Shown here piece after piece: positions 15,518-23,742 of a DNA stretch of 64,000 nt. The stretch's first letter is position 1. The number at the start of each line of letters is the position of its first letter. This DNA is from Streptomyces sp. WM6386. GTDB lineage: Bacteria > Actinomycetota > Actinomycetes > Streptomycetales > Streptomycetaceae. The notes under the pieces were generated by a model. It was not told the origin of the DNA and searched no databases. It worked only from the letters and a program-made list of their open reading frames with translations. The stretch lies in NCBI RefSeq assembly GCF_000972385.1, contig NZ_JXTE01000009.1, forward strand, positions 1 to 64,000, given 5' to 3'. Both the position numbers and the translations under genes were made by a program.

Positions 15518-16410
15518 TCACCAAGGAAGCCACCCCGGTCGCCCCGGCCCCGCAGGCCGCGGACCCCGCACCACCGCGCCCGAAGAAGCACCGGCGTGCC
15601 TGGGACGAGGTCCCCCGCTGGCACATCTACCTGCCGCTGTCGATCTATCTGCTCTTCACCCTGATCCCGTTCTACTGGATCCTGCTCTTCGCGCTCCGCC
15701 CGTCCGGCTCGACCTCGCTCGTACCGTGGCCGATGACCTTCGACCACTTCGAGAAGGTCTGGACGGAACGCTCGTTCGGCACCTACTTCGAGAACAGCGT
15801 CCTCGTCGGCGTCGCCACCCTGGTGATGACGACCCTCGTGGCGCTGGCCGGCGGCTACGCCCTCGCCCGGTTCAACTTCAAGGTCAAGCGGGCCTTCATG
15901 CTCGGCCTGCTGTGCTCGCAGTTCGTGCCGGGCGCGCTGCTCCTGGTGCCGCTGTTCGAGATCTTCGCCGAACTGCAGATGATCAACTCGCTGACCAGTG
16001 TCATCATCGCCGAGACGGTCTTCCAGCTGCCGCTGTCGATCATCCTGATCAGCAACTTCATCAAGAACGTGCCGTACTCCCTGGAGGAGGCGGCCTGGGT
16101 CGACGGCTGCAACCGCTTCACCGCGTTCCGGATCGTCGTCCTGCCACTGCTGCGGCCCGGTCTGATCGCGGTGGGTTCCTTCGCCTTCGTGCACTCCTGG
16201 AACCACTTCCTGTTCGCCCTGATGTTCCTCAACAACCAGGACAAGCAGACGATCCCGGTCGGCCTCAACACCCTGATGGGCGCGGACAGCGTCGACCTCG
16301 GCGCGTTGGCCGCCGGCGGCATCATCGCGGCGGTGCCCGTGGTGATCGTGTTCGCCTTCATCCAGAAGTGGCTGATCACCGGCTTCAGCGCGGGGGCGGT
16401 GAAGGGATGA
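15514..16410 (+). CDS. sugar ABC transporter permease, MalG/UgpE type
   Basis: Permease of 298 residues starting at a GTG that overlaps the preceding stop by 4 bases (GTGA). A Pro/Ala-rich cytoplasmic tail of about 35 residues is followed by six spans, the first LPLSIYLLFTLIPFYWILLFAL. The EAA loop reads EEAAWVDGCNRFTAFRIVVLPLLRPGL (about 190-216). The C-terminus IQKWLITGFSAGAVKG is the usual UgpE/MalG ending. It pairs with the permease just upstream. The last 14 bases at its stop, ATGAGGCTCCGTCA, recur exactly at the start of the pectate lyase gene 446 bases downstream. Confidence 0.88.
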   Translation: MITKEATPVAPAPQAADPAPPRPKKHRRAWDEVPRWHIYLPLSIYLLFTLIPFYWILLFALRPSGSTSLVPWPMTFDHFEKVWTERSFGTYFENSVLVGVATLVMTTLVALAGGYALARFNFKVKRAFMLGLLCSQFVPGALLLVPLFEIFAELQMINSLTSVIIAETVFQLPLSIILISNFIKNVPYSLEEAAWVDGCNRFTAFRIVVLPLLRPGLIAVGSFAFVHSWNHFLFALMFLNNQDKQTIPVGLNTLMGADSVDLGALAAGGIIAAVPVVIVFAFIQKWLITGFSAGAVKG

Positions 16411-16866
16411 GGCTCCGTCAGGGCGTGGAGCGAAGCGCGGGAGGGGGTCTCTTCCGGGCCGTGGGGTCAGGCGCGGGGTCGGGTCTCTTCCGGAGTGTGA
16501 GGGGAGGCGTGGGGCCGGATCTTCTCCGTCGCGCCGGCCGCGTAGACGGCCGTAGCGTCCGACGCGGCAACCCGGCGGCAGCCAACGGCCGGGCGGCCGC
16601 GAGGGAGGGTGTGGCCGACGGCGGCTCTGCGGAAGCAGCTGTCCGCCGCGGCGGCCGCGCCCGGACGCGGTTGACCTCCGGGTTCGGCGCCAAGCGCGCC
16701 AGCGGAACCACCACGACGGGCCGTCAGTCGTCCGCGGCGCAGTCATGGCTGGTCGAGCCCGGCGGCGCGGCATATCGATACAGCCCCGCTCCCCTTCAGG
16801 ACGCTGCCGAGCCGCAGCGGACTTCGCCGGACCCGCTCAGGGAGGTGTACGCATGAGGCTCCGTCA
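16407..16866. repeat. 442-base noncoding interval bracketed by a 14-bp direct repeat
   Basis: ATGAGGCTCCGTCA occurs at 16407-16420, over the permease stop, and at 16853-16866, over the pectate lyase start. The interval between them has no believable gene. It holds three imperfect ~35-base units ending in GTCTCTTCCGG-like sequence (about 16423-16528) and a dispersed-repeat copy (about 16744-16800). If the interval is removed with one repeat, the permease stop and lyase start would overlap as ATGA, the same spacing used by the next genes, so it looks like an insertion into an operon. Confidence 0.6.
16744..16800. repeat. dispersed repeat copy (GGCATATCGATACAGCCCCG type)
   Basis: GGCTGGTCGAGCCCGGCGGC then GCGGCATATCGATACAGCCC. 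It matches the elements at 43003-43093 and 47545-47636 in the same order (CTGGTCG, GCGGCG, CATATCGAT, CAGCCCCGC), with more mismatches. It is intergenic. Confidence 0.65.
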
Positions 16867-18142
16867 CATCGCCGCCTCCGCAGGTGTGTTGGGGCTCCTC
16901 TGTGTCCCCGCCCACGCCGAGGCCCGTGACATCAGCCGCGACACGCTGCCGGTGAACGACGGCTGGGCGTCCGAGGGCCCGGGCACCACCGGTGGCTCCG
17001 CCGCCGACGACGCCCATGTCCTCACGGTCACCGGCCGCGCCGAGCTCGCGGCAGCCCTCGACGGCGGCAGCGCCACCCCGAAGATCATCAAGATCGCCGG
17101 GACGATCGACGCCAACACCGACGACGACGGCGACCACCTGGACTGCGCCGACTACGCCACCGACGGCTACTCCCTGAAGAAGTACCTCGCCGCATACGAC
17201 CCCCGCACCTGGGGCCCGGCCAAGCCCAGCGGAGCGCAGGAGGAGGCCCGCCAGGCCTCCGCGGCCCGGCAGGCCGAGCGGGTCACGCTGAACGTCGGCT
17301 CCAACACCACGATCGTCGGCCTGAAGGGAGCCGTCCTCAAGGGCGCCAACCTCCAGGTCAGGAACGCCTCCAACGTCATCATCCGCAACCTCGACCTGCG
17401 CGACGCCTACGACTGCTTCCCCGTCTGGCAGCCCAACACCGGCGGCCTCGGCGACTGGAAGACGGCGTACGACAACATCTGGCTGATCGGCTCCCACCAC
17501 GTCTGGGTCGACCACGTCACCCTCAGCGACAAGGGCCACCCGGACGAGAAGGAACCGACGTACTTCGGCCGCAACTATCTGCGCCACGACGGCCTGCTGG
17601 ACATCACCAACGGCTCCGACCTGGTCACCGTCTCCTGGAGCCGGCTCGTGGGTCATGACAAGGCGATGCTCATCGGCAACAGCGACTCGGCGACCGGCGA
17701 CCGCGGCAAGCTCCGGGTGACCCTGCACCACAACGAGTTCGAGTCCGTCGTACAGCGTGCGCCCCGGGTCCGCTTCGGCCAGGTGCACGTCTACAACAAC
17801 CGCTACGTCGTCCCCGAGGACGCGGCCGACTACCGCTACTCGATCGGTGTCTCCACCGAGTCCGGCGTGTACGCCCAGAACAACGCCTTCGACACGCCCG
17901 GCCACGTAGAGGTCGCCGACCTGGTCAAGAGCTGGAACGGCACCGCCCTGCACGACGAGGGCACCCTCTTCAACGGCTTCCCGGTCGACCTGCTGCCGAT
18001 CCACAACGCCTACAACTCCGGCAGCGAGCGCGACCTCACGGCCGACGTCGGCTGGACGCCTACCCTGCACACAAAGATCGACAGCGCCGAGGAGGCCGAC
18101 CGAGAGGTGGCACGCGGCGCGGGCGCAGGGAGGATCCCATGA
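16853..18142 (+). CDS. secreted pectate lyase, PL1 family
   Basis: Polysaccharide lyase of 429 residues. The ATG at 16853 follows GGGAGG and gives a signal peptide ending near AHAEA (about residue 22). The right-handed beta-helix core has the PL1 blocks SNTTIVGLKGAVLKGANLQV, NVIIRNLDLRD, HHVWVDHVTL (about 213-222), DGLLDITNGSDLVTVSW (Ca2+ region, about 245) and QRAPRVRFGQVHVYNN (about 300-315). The first Arg of this last block corresponds to the catalytic Arg of PelC-like enzymes. It should cleave de-esterified homogalacturonan by beta-elimination outside the cell. It overlaps the Gfo/Idh gene by 4 bases, an unusual coupling of a secreted lyase with a cytoplasmic enzyme. Confidence 0.9.
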   Translation: MRLRHIAASAGVLGLLCVPAHAEARDISRDTLPVNDGWASEGPGTTGGSAADDAHVLTVTGRAELAAALDGGSATPKIIKIAGTIDANTDDDGDHLDCADYATDGYSLKKYLAAYDPRTWGPAKPSGAQEEARQASAARQAERVTLNVGSNTTIVGLKGAVLKGANLQVRNASNVIIRNLDLRDAYDCFPVWQPNTGGLGDWKTAYDNIWLIGSHHVWVDHVTLSDKGHPDEKEPTYFGRNYLRHDGLLDITNGSDLVTVSWSRLVGHDKAMLIGNSDSATGDRGKLRVTLHHNEFESVVQRAPRVRFGQVHVYNNRYVVPEDAADYRYSIGVSTESGVYAQNNAFDTPGHVEVADLVKSWNGTALHDEGTLFNGFPVDLLPIHNAYNSGSERDLTADVGWTPTLHTKIDSAEEADREVARGAGAGRIP

Positions 18143-19293
18143 GCACCGTAGACATCGTCCTGGCGGGCGCACGAGGCCACGGCCGCTGGCACCTGGAGAA
18201 CATCCGCCGGCTCCAGGACAAGGGGATCGTCCGCCTCGCGGGCATCTGCGAGCTGACCCCGCTGACCGCGGGCGAGCTCCCCGAGGGCCTCGGCACACCC
18301 GAGCAGTCCGCCGACTTCGGTGCCCTCCTGGACTCCACGGGCGCCCGGATCGCGGTGATCTGCACGCCGATCCCGACCCACACCGACCTGGCGCTCGAAG
18401 CGGCCCGCCGGGGCGTGCACATCCTGCTGGAGAAGCCCCCGGCCCCGTCGTACGCCGAGTTCCGGCGCATGGCCGACGGGGTCGCCGCGGCCGGGGTCGT
18501 CTGCCAGATCGGCTTCCAGTCGCTGGGCTCGCACGCGGTGCCCGCGATCCGGCAGCTGGTCGCCGACGGAGCCGTCGGCGAGCTGGTCGGCGTCGGTGGC
18601 GCCGGTGCCTGGGCACGCCCGGAGGCCTACTACACGCGGGCTCCCTGGGCGGGCAAGCGGCGCCTGAACGGCGTCGACGTGATCGACGGCGCGCTGACCA
18701 ACCCGCTCGCGCACGCGGTCGCCACCGGGCTCGCCCTGAACGGCTCCACGCGCGCCGAGGACGTCACCGGCATCGAGACCGAGCTGCTGCGCGCCAACGA
18801 CATCGAGTCCGACGACACCTCCTGTGTCCGGATCTCCACGGCACAGGGCCGCCCGGTCACCGTCGCCGCGACCCTGTGCGCCGAGGACCCGGACGACCCG
18901 TACGTCCTGGTGCACGGCACGCGCGGCCGGATCACCTTCTGGTACAAGCAGGACCGCGTCCTGCTCCAGCGCGCTGGCCACGGCCCGCAGGAGTACGACC
19001 ACGGCCGCACCGACCTGCTGGAGAACCTGGTCGACCACCTGACCGACGGCACCGACCTGCTGGTCCCGCCGGACGCGACCGGCGCCTTCATGAAGGTCGT
19101 CGAGGCGATCCGGACGGCCCCCGATCCGGCCCAGCTGCCCGAGAGCGCCTGGCACCTGATCCCCGGCGAGGACCGCAGGGTCGTCCCCGGCATCGACGGG
19201 CTCGTCGCGGCCTCCGCGGACACCCTCGCCCTCTACTCCGAGCTCGGCACGCCCTGGGTCGTGGATGCCCTACCGAAAGAGGTGAGTACCTGA
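18139..19293 (+). CDS. Gfo/Idh/MocA family oxidoreductase
   Basis: NAD(P)-dependent sugar oxidoreductase of 384 residues. The N-terminal Rossmann domain opens with VLAGARGHGRWHLENIRRL (GxxGxGxxH), then ICTPIPTHTDLALEAARRGVHILLEKPPAPS with the family EKP motif (about 95-100). The C-terminal alpha/beta domain has GIGFQ-like ICQIGFQSLGSHAVPAI and NPLAHAVATGLAL, the latter with a candidate catalytic His. The start overlaps the pectate lyase stop (ATGA), and the stop overlaps the PmoA-like gene start by 1 base. Such Gfo/Idh proteins act on sugars, inositols or 3-keto-glycosides. The immediate DUF6807 partner suggests a paired step in sugar catabolism, substrate unknown. Confidence 0.85.
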   Translation: MSTVDIVLAGARGHGRWHLENIRRLQDKGIVRLAGICELTPLTAGELPEGLGTPEQSADFGALLDSTGARIAVICTPIPTHTDLALEAARRGVHILLEKPPAPSYAEFRRMADGVAAAGVVCQIGFQSLGSHAVPAIRQLVADGAVGELVGVGGAGAWARPEAYYTRAPWAGKRRLNGVDVIDGALTNPLAHAVATGLALNGSTRAEDVTGIETELLRANDIESDDTSCVRISTAQGRPVTVAATLCAEDPDDPYVLVHGTRGRITFWYKQDRVLLQRAGHGPQEYDHGRTDLLENLVDHLTDGTDLLVPPDATGAFMKVVEAIRTAPDPAQLPESAWHLIPGEDRRVVPGIDGLVAASADTLALYSELGTPWVVDALPKEVST

Positions 19294-20138
19294 TGACGAC
19301 CCCGGACTCCCCGGTCCTGCGCGTCGCGGGCCGCCCGGTCGGCCGCTATGTCACCCGGCCCGAGCTGCCCGCGCGGCTCTCCCCGCGCCCCTATCTGCAC
19401 CCCGTCACCACCCTGGCCGGCACGGCGGTCACCGAACTGAGCCCCGCCGACCACCTCCATCACCTCGGCGTCGGTGTCGCCGTTCCCGACGTCGAGGGGT
19501 TCAACTTCTGGGGCGGACGCACCTACGTCCGCGACCAGGGCCCCACCGAGCTCGACAACCACGGCGCCCAGCGCCACAGCTCCTTCCAGCTCCGCGACCC
19601 GGACGGCTTCGTGGAGGAACTGCGCTGGATCGCCGCGGGAGCCGAGCTGCTGCGCGAGCGCCGTACCGTCGCGGCCAGCGAACTCACGGACGCGGCCTGG
19701 GCGTTGGACTTCACGTTCTCGCTCACCAATGTCACGCCCGACCCGCTGTCCATCGGCAGCCCGGCCACCAATGGCCGCCCCGGCGCCGCGTACGGCGGCT
19801 TCTTCTGGCGGGCCCGCAAGGAGGACCGGGCGCCGGACGTGTTCACCCCGAGCGCGGAGGGTGAGTCCGAGGTGCACGCCCGCCCCGCCCACTGGCTCGC
19901 CCTCGTCGGCTCCACCTGGACGCTGGTCTTCGCCGGGGCCACCGAGCAGACCCGCCGGGACCCGTGGTTCGTGCGCACCGGCGAATACCCGGGCGTGGGC
20001 TCGTCGTTGGCGCACGCCGAGCGCGTACCGATCGCCCCGGGCGACACCCTCGTCCGCCGTGTCGTCACGGTCGTCGCCGACGGCCGCCTCGACCGGGACG
20101 GGGCCGCGGCTCTCATACGCAAGGCGGTGAGCCTGTGA
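19293..20138 (+). CDS. PmoA-like (DUF6807) family protein
   Basis: Protein of 281 residues annotated in databases under the name 'methane oxygenase PmoA', although it is soluble and unrelated in role to methane monooxygenase. It shows the family pattern: RPYLHPVTTLAGTAVTEL, DHLHHLGVGVAVPDVEGFNFWGG (about 50-72, with the DHxHH motif), LDNHGAQRHSSF, and YGGFFWRA. No signal peptide and no membrane span. It lies between Gfo/Idh and GH43 genes with overlaps on both sides (1 and 4 bases). The His-rich DHLHH/HGAQRH set suggests a metal or sugar site. Function is not established for the family. Confidence 0.8.
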   Translation: MTTPDSPVLRVAGRPVGRYVTRPELPARLSPRPYLHPVTTLAGTAVTELSPADHLHHLGVGVAVPDVEGFNFWGGRTYVRDQGPTELDNHGAQRHSSFQLRDPDGFVEELRWIAAGAELLRERRTVAASELTDAAWALDFTFSLTNVTPDPLSIGSPATNGRPGAAYGGFFWRARKEDRAPDVFTPSAEGESEVHARPAHWLALVGSTWTLVFAGATEQTRRDPWFVRTGEYPGVGSSLAHAERVPIAPGDTLVRRVVTVVADGRLDRDGAAALIRKAVSL

Positions 20139-21646
20139 CCGCCTCCGGGACATATACGAACCCGATCCTGAACGCCGACTGGTCCGACCCGGACGTCCTG
20201 CGCGTCGGCGACGACTTCTACCTCACCGCCTCCAGCTTCGGCCGCGCCCCCGGCCTGCCGCTGCTGCACTCCCGCGACCTCGTCAGCTGGACCCTGGTCG
20301 GCCACGCACTCCAACGCCTGGAGCCCGCGGCCGAGTTCAAGGCCCCCCGGCACGACTGCGGCGTCTGGGCCCCGTCGTTGCGCCACCACGACGACCGGTT
20401 CTGGATCTTCTGGGGCGACCCCGACCAGGGCATCTTCCAGATCAACGCCCCCGAGATCAGGGGACCTTGGTCCCGCCCGCACCTCCTCAAGGCCGGCAAG
20501 GGCCTGATCGACGCCTGCCCCCTGTGGGACGACGAGAGCGGCGAGGCCTACCTGGTGCACGCCTGGGCCAAGTCCCGCTCCGGCGTCAAGAACCGGCTCA
20601 CCGGCCACCGGATGCACCCCGACGGCACCGAACTCCTCGACGACGGCAAGCTCATCGTCGACGGCGACCGGATACCCGGCTGGTTCACCCTGGAGGGCCC
20701 CAAGCTCTACCGGCACGACGGCTGGTTCTGGATCCTCGCCCCCGCCGGGGGAGTGGAGACCGGCTGGCAGGGCGCCTTCCGCTCACGCGAGTTCTTCGGG
20801 CCGTACGAGGAGCGGATCGTCCTTGAGCAGAAGGACACCGACGTCAACGGCCCCCACCAGGGCGGCTGGGTGCGCACCCCGTCCGGTGAGGACTGGTTCC
20901 TGCACTTCCAGCAGAAGGGCGCCTACGGCAGGGTCGTCCACCTCCAGCCGATGCGCTGGGGTGACGACGGCTGGCCGGTGCTCGGGGACGAAGGCTCCCC
21001 CGTCGCCGTACACACCAAGCCCGACCTGCCGCCGCAGCCGCCCGCAGCGCCCGCCACCGACGACGACTTCCCCGGCGGACGCTTCGGCCGCCAGTGGAGC
21101 TGGACCGCCAACCCGAGGGACGGCTGGGCCACCCACCACTCCGGCGACGGCCTCCGCCTCACCTGCGTCCGCTCGGCCGACGCGCACGACCTGCGCAGAC
21201 TGCCGAACGTCCTCACCCAGCGGCTGCCCGGCACGCCCTGCGCCGTCGAGGTGGAGCTGCGCCTGGACAGCGAGGATCCGGGGGCGCGGGCCGGGCTCGC
21301 GGTCCTCGGGGACGCGTTCGGCTGGATCGGGCTCCAGCGGGACGAGGACGGGACTGTGCGGGTCGTGCACCGGTTCGCCGAGGCGGTCGCCGAGCGGGAG
21401 CGCGACGCCGCCCATCCCGTGATCGCCCCCGAGGGACGGGTACGGCTGCGGATCGAGATCGGCGCCGGGGCGCGCTGCCGCTTCTTCCACGACGTCGGCG
21501 ACGGCCCGCGTCCGTCCGGTCCCGTCTTCGCGGCCACGCCGTGGCGCTGGGTCGGCGCTCTGCTCGGTCTCGTCGCCCTCGCGCCCGCCGGACAAGGTCA
21601 CGCCGGCGCGGCAACCTTCACGAAGTTCAGGATCGACCAGCTGTAG
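20135..21646 (+). CDS. GH43 family glycoside hydrolase (beta-xylosidase/arabinofuranosidase type)
   Basis: Protein of 503 residues from a GTG overlapping the upstream stop. The N-terminal five-bladed propeller (about 5-300) has the catalytic base in NADWSDPDVLRVGDDFY (about 13-30), the pKa-modulating Asp region LIDACPLWDD, and the acid in TLEGPKLY (about 189). A C-terminal beta-sandwich (about 315-503) matches the XynB-type accessory domain that shapes the active-site cleft. It lacks a signal peptide, so it probably acts inside the cell on imported oligosaccharides. Substrates could be arabino- or xylo-oligosaccharides from pectin side chains. It forms an operon with PmoA-like and Gfo/Idh genes. 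Confidence 0.87.
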   Translation: MTASGTYTNPILNADWSDPDVLRVGDDFYLTASSFGRAPGLPLLHSRDLVSWTLVGHALQRLEPAAEFKAPRHDCGVWAPSLRHHDDRFWIFWGDPDQGIFQINAPEIRGPWSRPHLLKAGKGLIDACPLWDDESGEAYLVHAWAKSRSGVKNRLTGHRMHPDGTELLDDGKLIVDGDRIPGWFTLEGPKLYRHDGWFWILAPAGGVETGWQGAFRSREFFGPYEERIVLEQKDTDVNGPHQGGWVRTPSGEDWFLHFQQKGAYGRVVHLQPMRWGDDGWPVLGDEGSPVAVHTKPDLPPQPPAAPATDDDFPGGRFGRQWSWTANPRDGWATHHSGDGLRLTCVRSADAHDLRRLPNVLTQRLPGTPCAVEVELRLDSEDPGARAGLAVLGDAFGWIGLQRDEDGTVRVVHRFAEAVAERERDAAHPVIAPEGRVRLRIEIGAGARCRFFHDVGDGPRPSGPVFAATPWRWVGALLGLVALAPAGQGHAGAATFTKFRIDQL

Positions 21647-21681
21647 CACACCTCATTCTTGTACGCCTGTTGGGAGCCGCA

Positions 21682-23664
21682 ATGACGCACCTCCATAGCA
21701 AGCGCTTGTCGGGACTCGGTCCCGGCAGAGTCCTGGCCACCGTCGTGGGCCTGCTGGCCGCCCTCGTGCTGGGGGCGAGCGGGGAAGCCGACGCCTCGGC
21801 AGGACCCTCGCCGGTGGCCGCTCCCCGCTGGACCGACCAGCCGCACGGCTTCGCCTCCCTCGCCGGCGGCACCACCGGCGGGGCGGGCGGCAAGGTCGTC
21901 ACCGTCACCGACCAGGCCTCGCTCGCCCGGTACGCGGCGGCCGAAGAGCCGTATGTCATCCGGGTGTCGGGGGCGATAGCCGTCGAGCCGTTCGGCTCGG
22001 ACATCGTCGTGGCCTCGGACAAGACGATCATCGGCGTCGGCGACACCGGCGAGATCGTCCACGGCGAGCTGCACCTCAACCCCGGCACCAGCAACGTCAT
22101 CATCCGCAACCTGACGATCCGGGACTCCTACGTCGAGGGCGACTGGGACGGCAAGACCACCGACTTCGACGCCATCCAGATGGACACCGTCGAACACGTC
22201 TGGATCGACCACAACCGCTTCACGCACATGGGCGACGGGCTGCTCGACATCCGCAAGGACAGCCGGTACATCACCGTCTCCTACAACCAGTTCACCAACC
22301 ACAACAAGGCGTTCGGGATCGGCTGGACCACCAACGTCCTCACCGAGATCACGATCGACCACAACTGGTTCACGGGGACGAAGCAGCGCAACCCCTCCGC
22401 GGACAACTGCGCCTACGCCCACCTCTACAACAACTACCTCTCGGCCCAGGTCGCCGACGGGGACCCGACGTGGACGTACGGGAACTGGTCGCGCGGCAGG
22501 ACCAGGATGGTCATCGAGAACAGCTACTACGACGGCGTCCAGCACCCCTACCAGGCCGATGCCACGGCCGAGTTGGTGCAGCGCGGATCGATCCTGAAGA
22601 ACACGGCCGGGCGAACCGACGCATGGGGCACGGCATTTGACCCCCGGGGGTTCTACGCCTACCGGCTGGACCCGGCCGCCGCCGTTCCGGCGCTGGTGAC
22701 GCGGTTCTCCGGGCCCCGGAAGCAGATCGGCGCGGTGACCCTGCACGTCCCGGCCGACTACGCGACCGTGCAGGCCGCCGTGGACGCCGTGCCGGCCGGG
22801 AACACCGAGGCGGTGAAGATCGCCGTCGCGCGGGGGACCTACCGCGAGAAGGTCCTCATCCCCGCGACCAAGCCGAACATCGTGCTGCAGGGGACTGGAC
22901 AAGATCGGTCCGACACCGTCATCGTCTACGACACGCCCGCCGCGTACGGCGGTTCGACCGGCAGTGCCACCGTGCGGATCGCCGCGAACGACGTCACGGT
23001 GCGCAACCTCACCTTCAGCAACGACTTCGACGAGGCCGCGGTCGAGCTGAACGGCGAGCAGGCGCTGGCGATGAAGACGACCGGCGACCGGATCGTCTTC
23101 GAGGACACCGCCTTCCTGGGCAACCAGGACACCCTGATGACCGACAGCCCCAAGCTGACCACCGTCAGCCGGGTCTATGTCCGCGACTCGTACATCGAGG
23201 GCGATGTCGACTTCGTCTACGGACGGGCGACGACCGTGATCGAGCGGTCGGTGATCAAGGCGCTGAGCCGGGGCTCGGACACCAACAACGGCTACATCAC
23301 GGCGGCTTCGACGTGGACCGGCAACCCGTACGGGTTCCTGATCACCGGCTCGAAGATCGTCAGCGACGCGCTGGCCGGGTCCTTCCACCTCGGCAGGCCC
23401 TGGCATCCGGGAGGGGAACCGGAGGCCGTCGCCCAGGTCCTGATCCGCAACACCGAGCTGCCGGCCGCGATCAAGGCCTCCCCGTGGACCGACATGAGCG
23501 GCTTCTCGTGGAGGGACGCCCGGTTCACCGAATACCGCAACTACGGGCCCGGCGCCGAAGTCACCGCGGACCGGCCGCAGATGAGCGAGCCGGACGCCCG
23601 CGCCCACACCGTCGCCGACTACCTCCGCGGCAGCGACGACTGGGCGCCGTACGCCCGCCACTGA
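21682..23664 (+). CDS. secreted bifunctional pectate lyase-pectinesterase (PL1-CE8)
   Basis: Two-domain secreted enzyme of 660 residues. The ATG at 21682 follows GGGAG and gives a signal peptide ending near ADASA (about residue 36). Residues about 45-340 are a PL1 beta-helix: NVIIRNLTIRDSY, HVWIDHNRFTHMGDGLLDIR (about 172-191), then TKQRNPSADNCAYAHLYNN. Only the first Arg of the usual RxPxxR block is kept there. Residues about 350-655 are a CE8 pectin methylesterase: ADYATVQAAVDAVPAGN, GNQDTLM (about 480), EGDVDFVYGR (about 507) and GRPWHPGG (about 571), holding the Gln, two Asp and Arg active-site residues. De-esterification by CE8 would generate substrate for PL1 on the same chain. Confidence 0.9.
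   Translation: MTHLHSKRLSGLGPGRVLATVVGLLAALVLGASGEADASAGPSPVAAPRWTDQPHGFASLAGGTTGGAGGKVVTVTDQASLARYAAAEEPYVIRVSGAIAVEPFGSDIVVASDKTIIGVGDTGEIVHGELHLNPGTSNVIIRNLTIRDSYVEGDWDGKTTDFDAIQMDTVEHVWIDHNRFTHMGDGLLDIRKDSRYITVSYNQFTNHNKAFGIGWTTNVLTEITIDHNWFTGTKQRNPSADNCAYAHLYNNYLSAQVADGDPTWTYGNWSRGRTRMVIENSYYDGVQHPYQADATAELVQRGSILKNTAGRTDAWGTAFDPRGFYAYRLDPAAAVPALVTRFSGPRKQIGAVTLHVPADYATVQAAVDAVPAGNTEAVKIAVARGTYREKVLIPATKPNIVLQGTGQDRSDTVIVYDTPAAYGGSTGSATVRIAANDVTVRNLTFSNDFDEAAVELNGEQALAMKTTGDRIVFEDTAFLGNQDTLMTDSPKLTTVSRVYVRDSYIEGDVDFVYGRATTVIERSVIKALSRGSDTNNGYITAASTWTGNPYGFLITGSKIVSDALAGSFHLGRPWHPGGEPEAVAQVLIRNTELPAAIKASPWTDMSGFSWRDARFTEYRNYGPGAEVTADRPQMSEPDARAHTVADYLRGSDDWAPYARH
21699..21708. promoter_or_regulatory. 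perfect CAAGCGCTTG palindrome inside the PL1-CE8 start
   Basis: Ten-base perfect palindrome at codons 6-9 of the PL1-CE8 gene, sharing the AAGCGCTT core with 14530-14541. Its placement just past the start codon would allow a LacI-type repressor to block transcription. It could also be chance codon use (AGC AAG CGC TTG). Confidence 0.4.
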
Positions 23665-23742
23665 CCCCCACAACTCCATATCTCGACACAGCAGTTCACC
23701 GCTTGATCCAGCTGAGACTGACCCAGAAGAAAGAGCCGACCA

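Noticed and set aside
16411..16852. Hypothetical protein in the spacer before the pectate lyase
   Set aside because: Arg/Pro/Gly-rich in all frames with repeated units; looks noncoding.
19293..20138. Possible methane monooxygenase from the PmoA family name
   Set aside because: Soluble, no membrane spans, no copper-site pattern. Only the database family name is shared; context is sugar catabolism.
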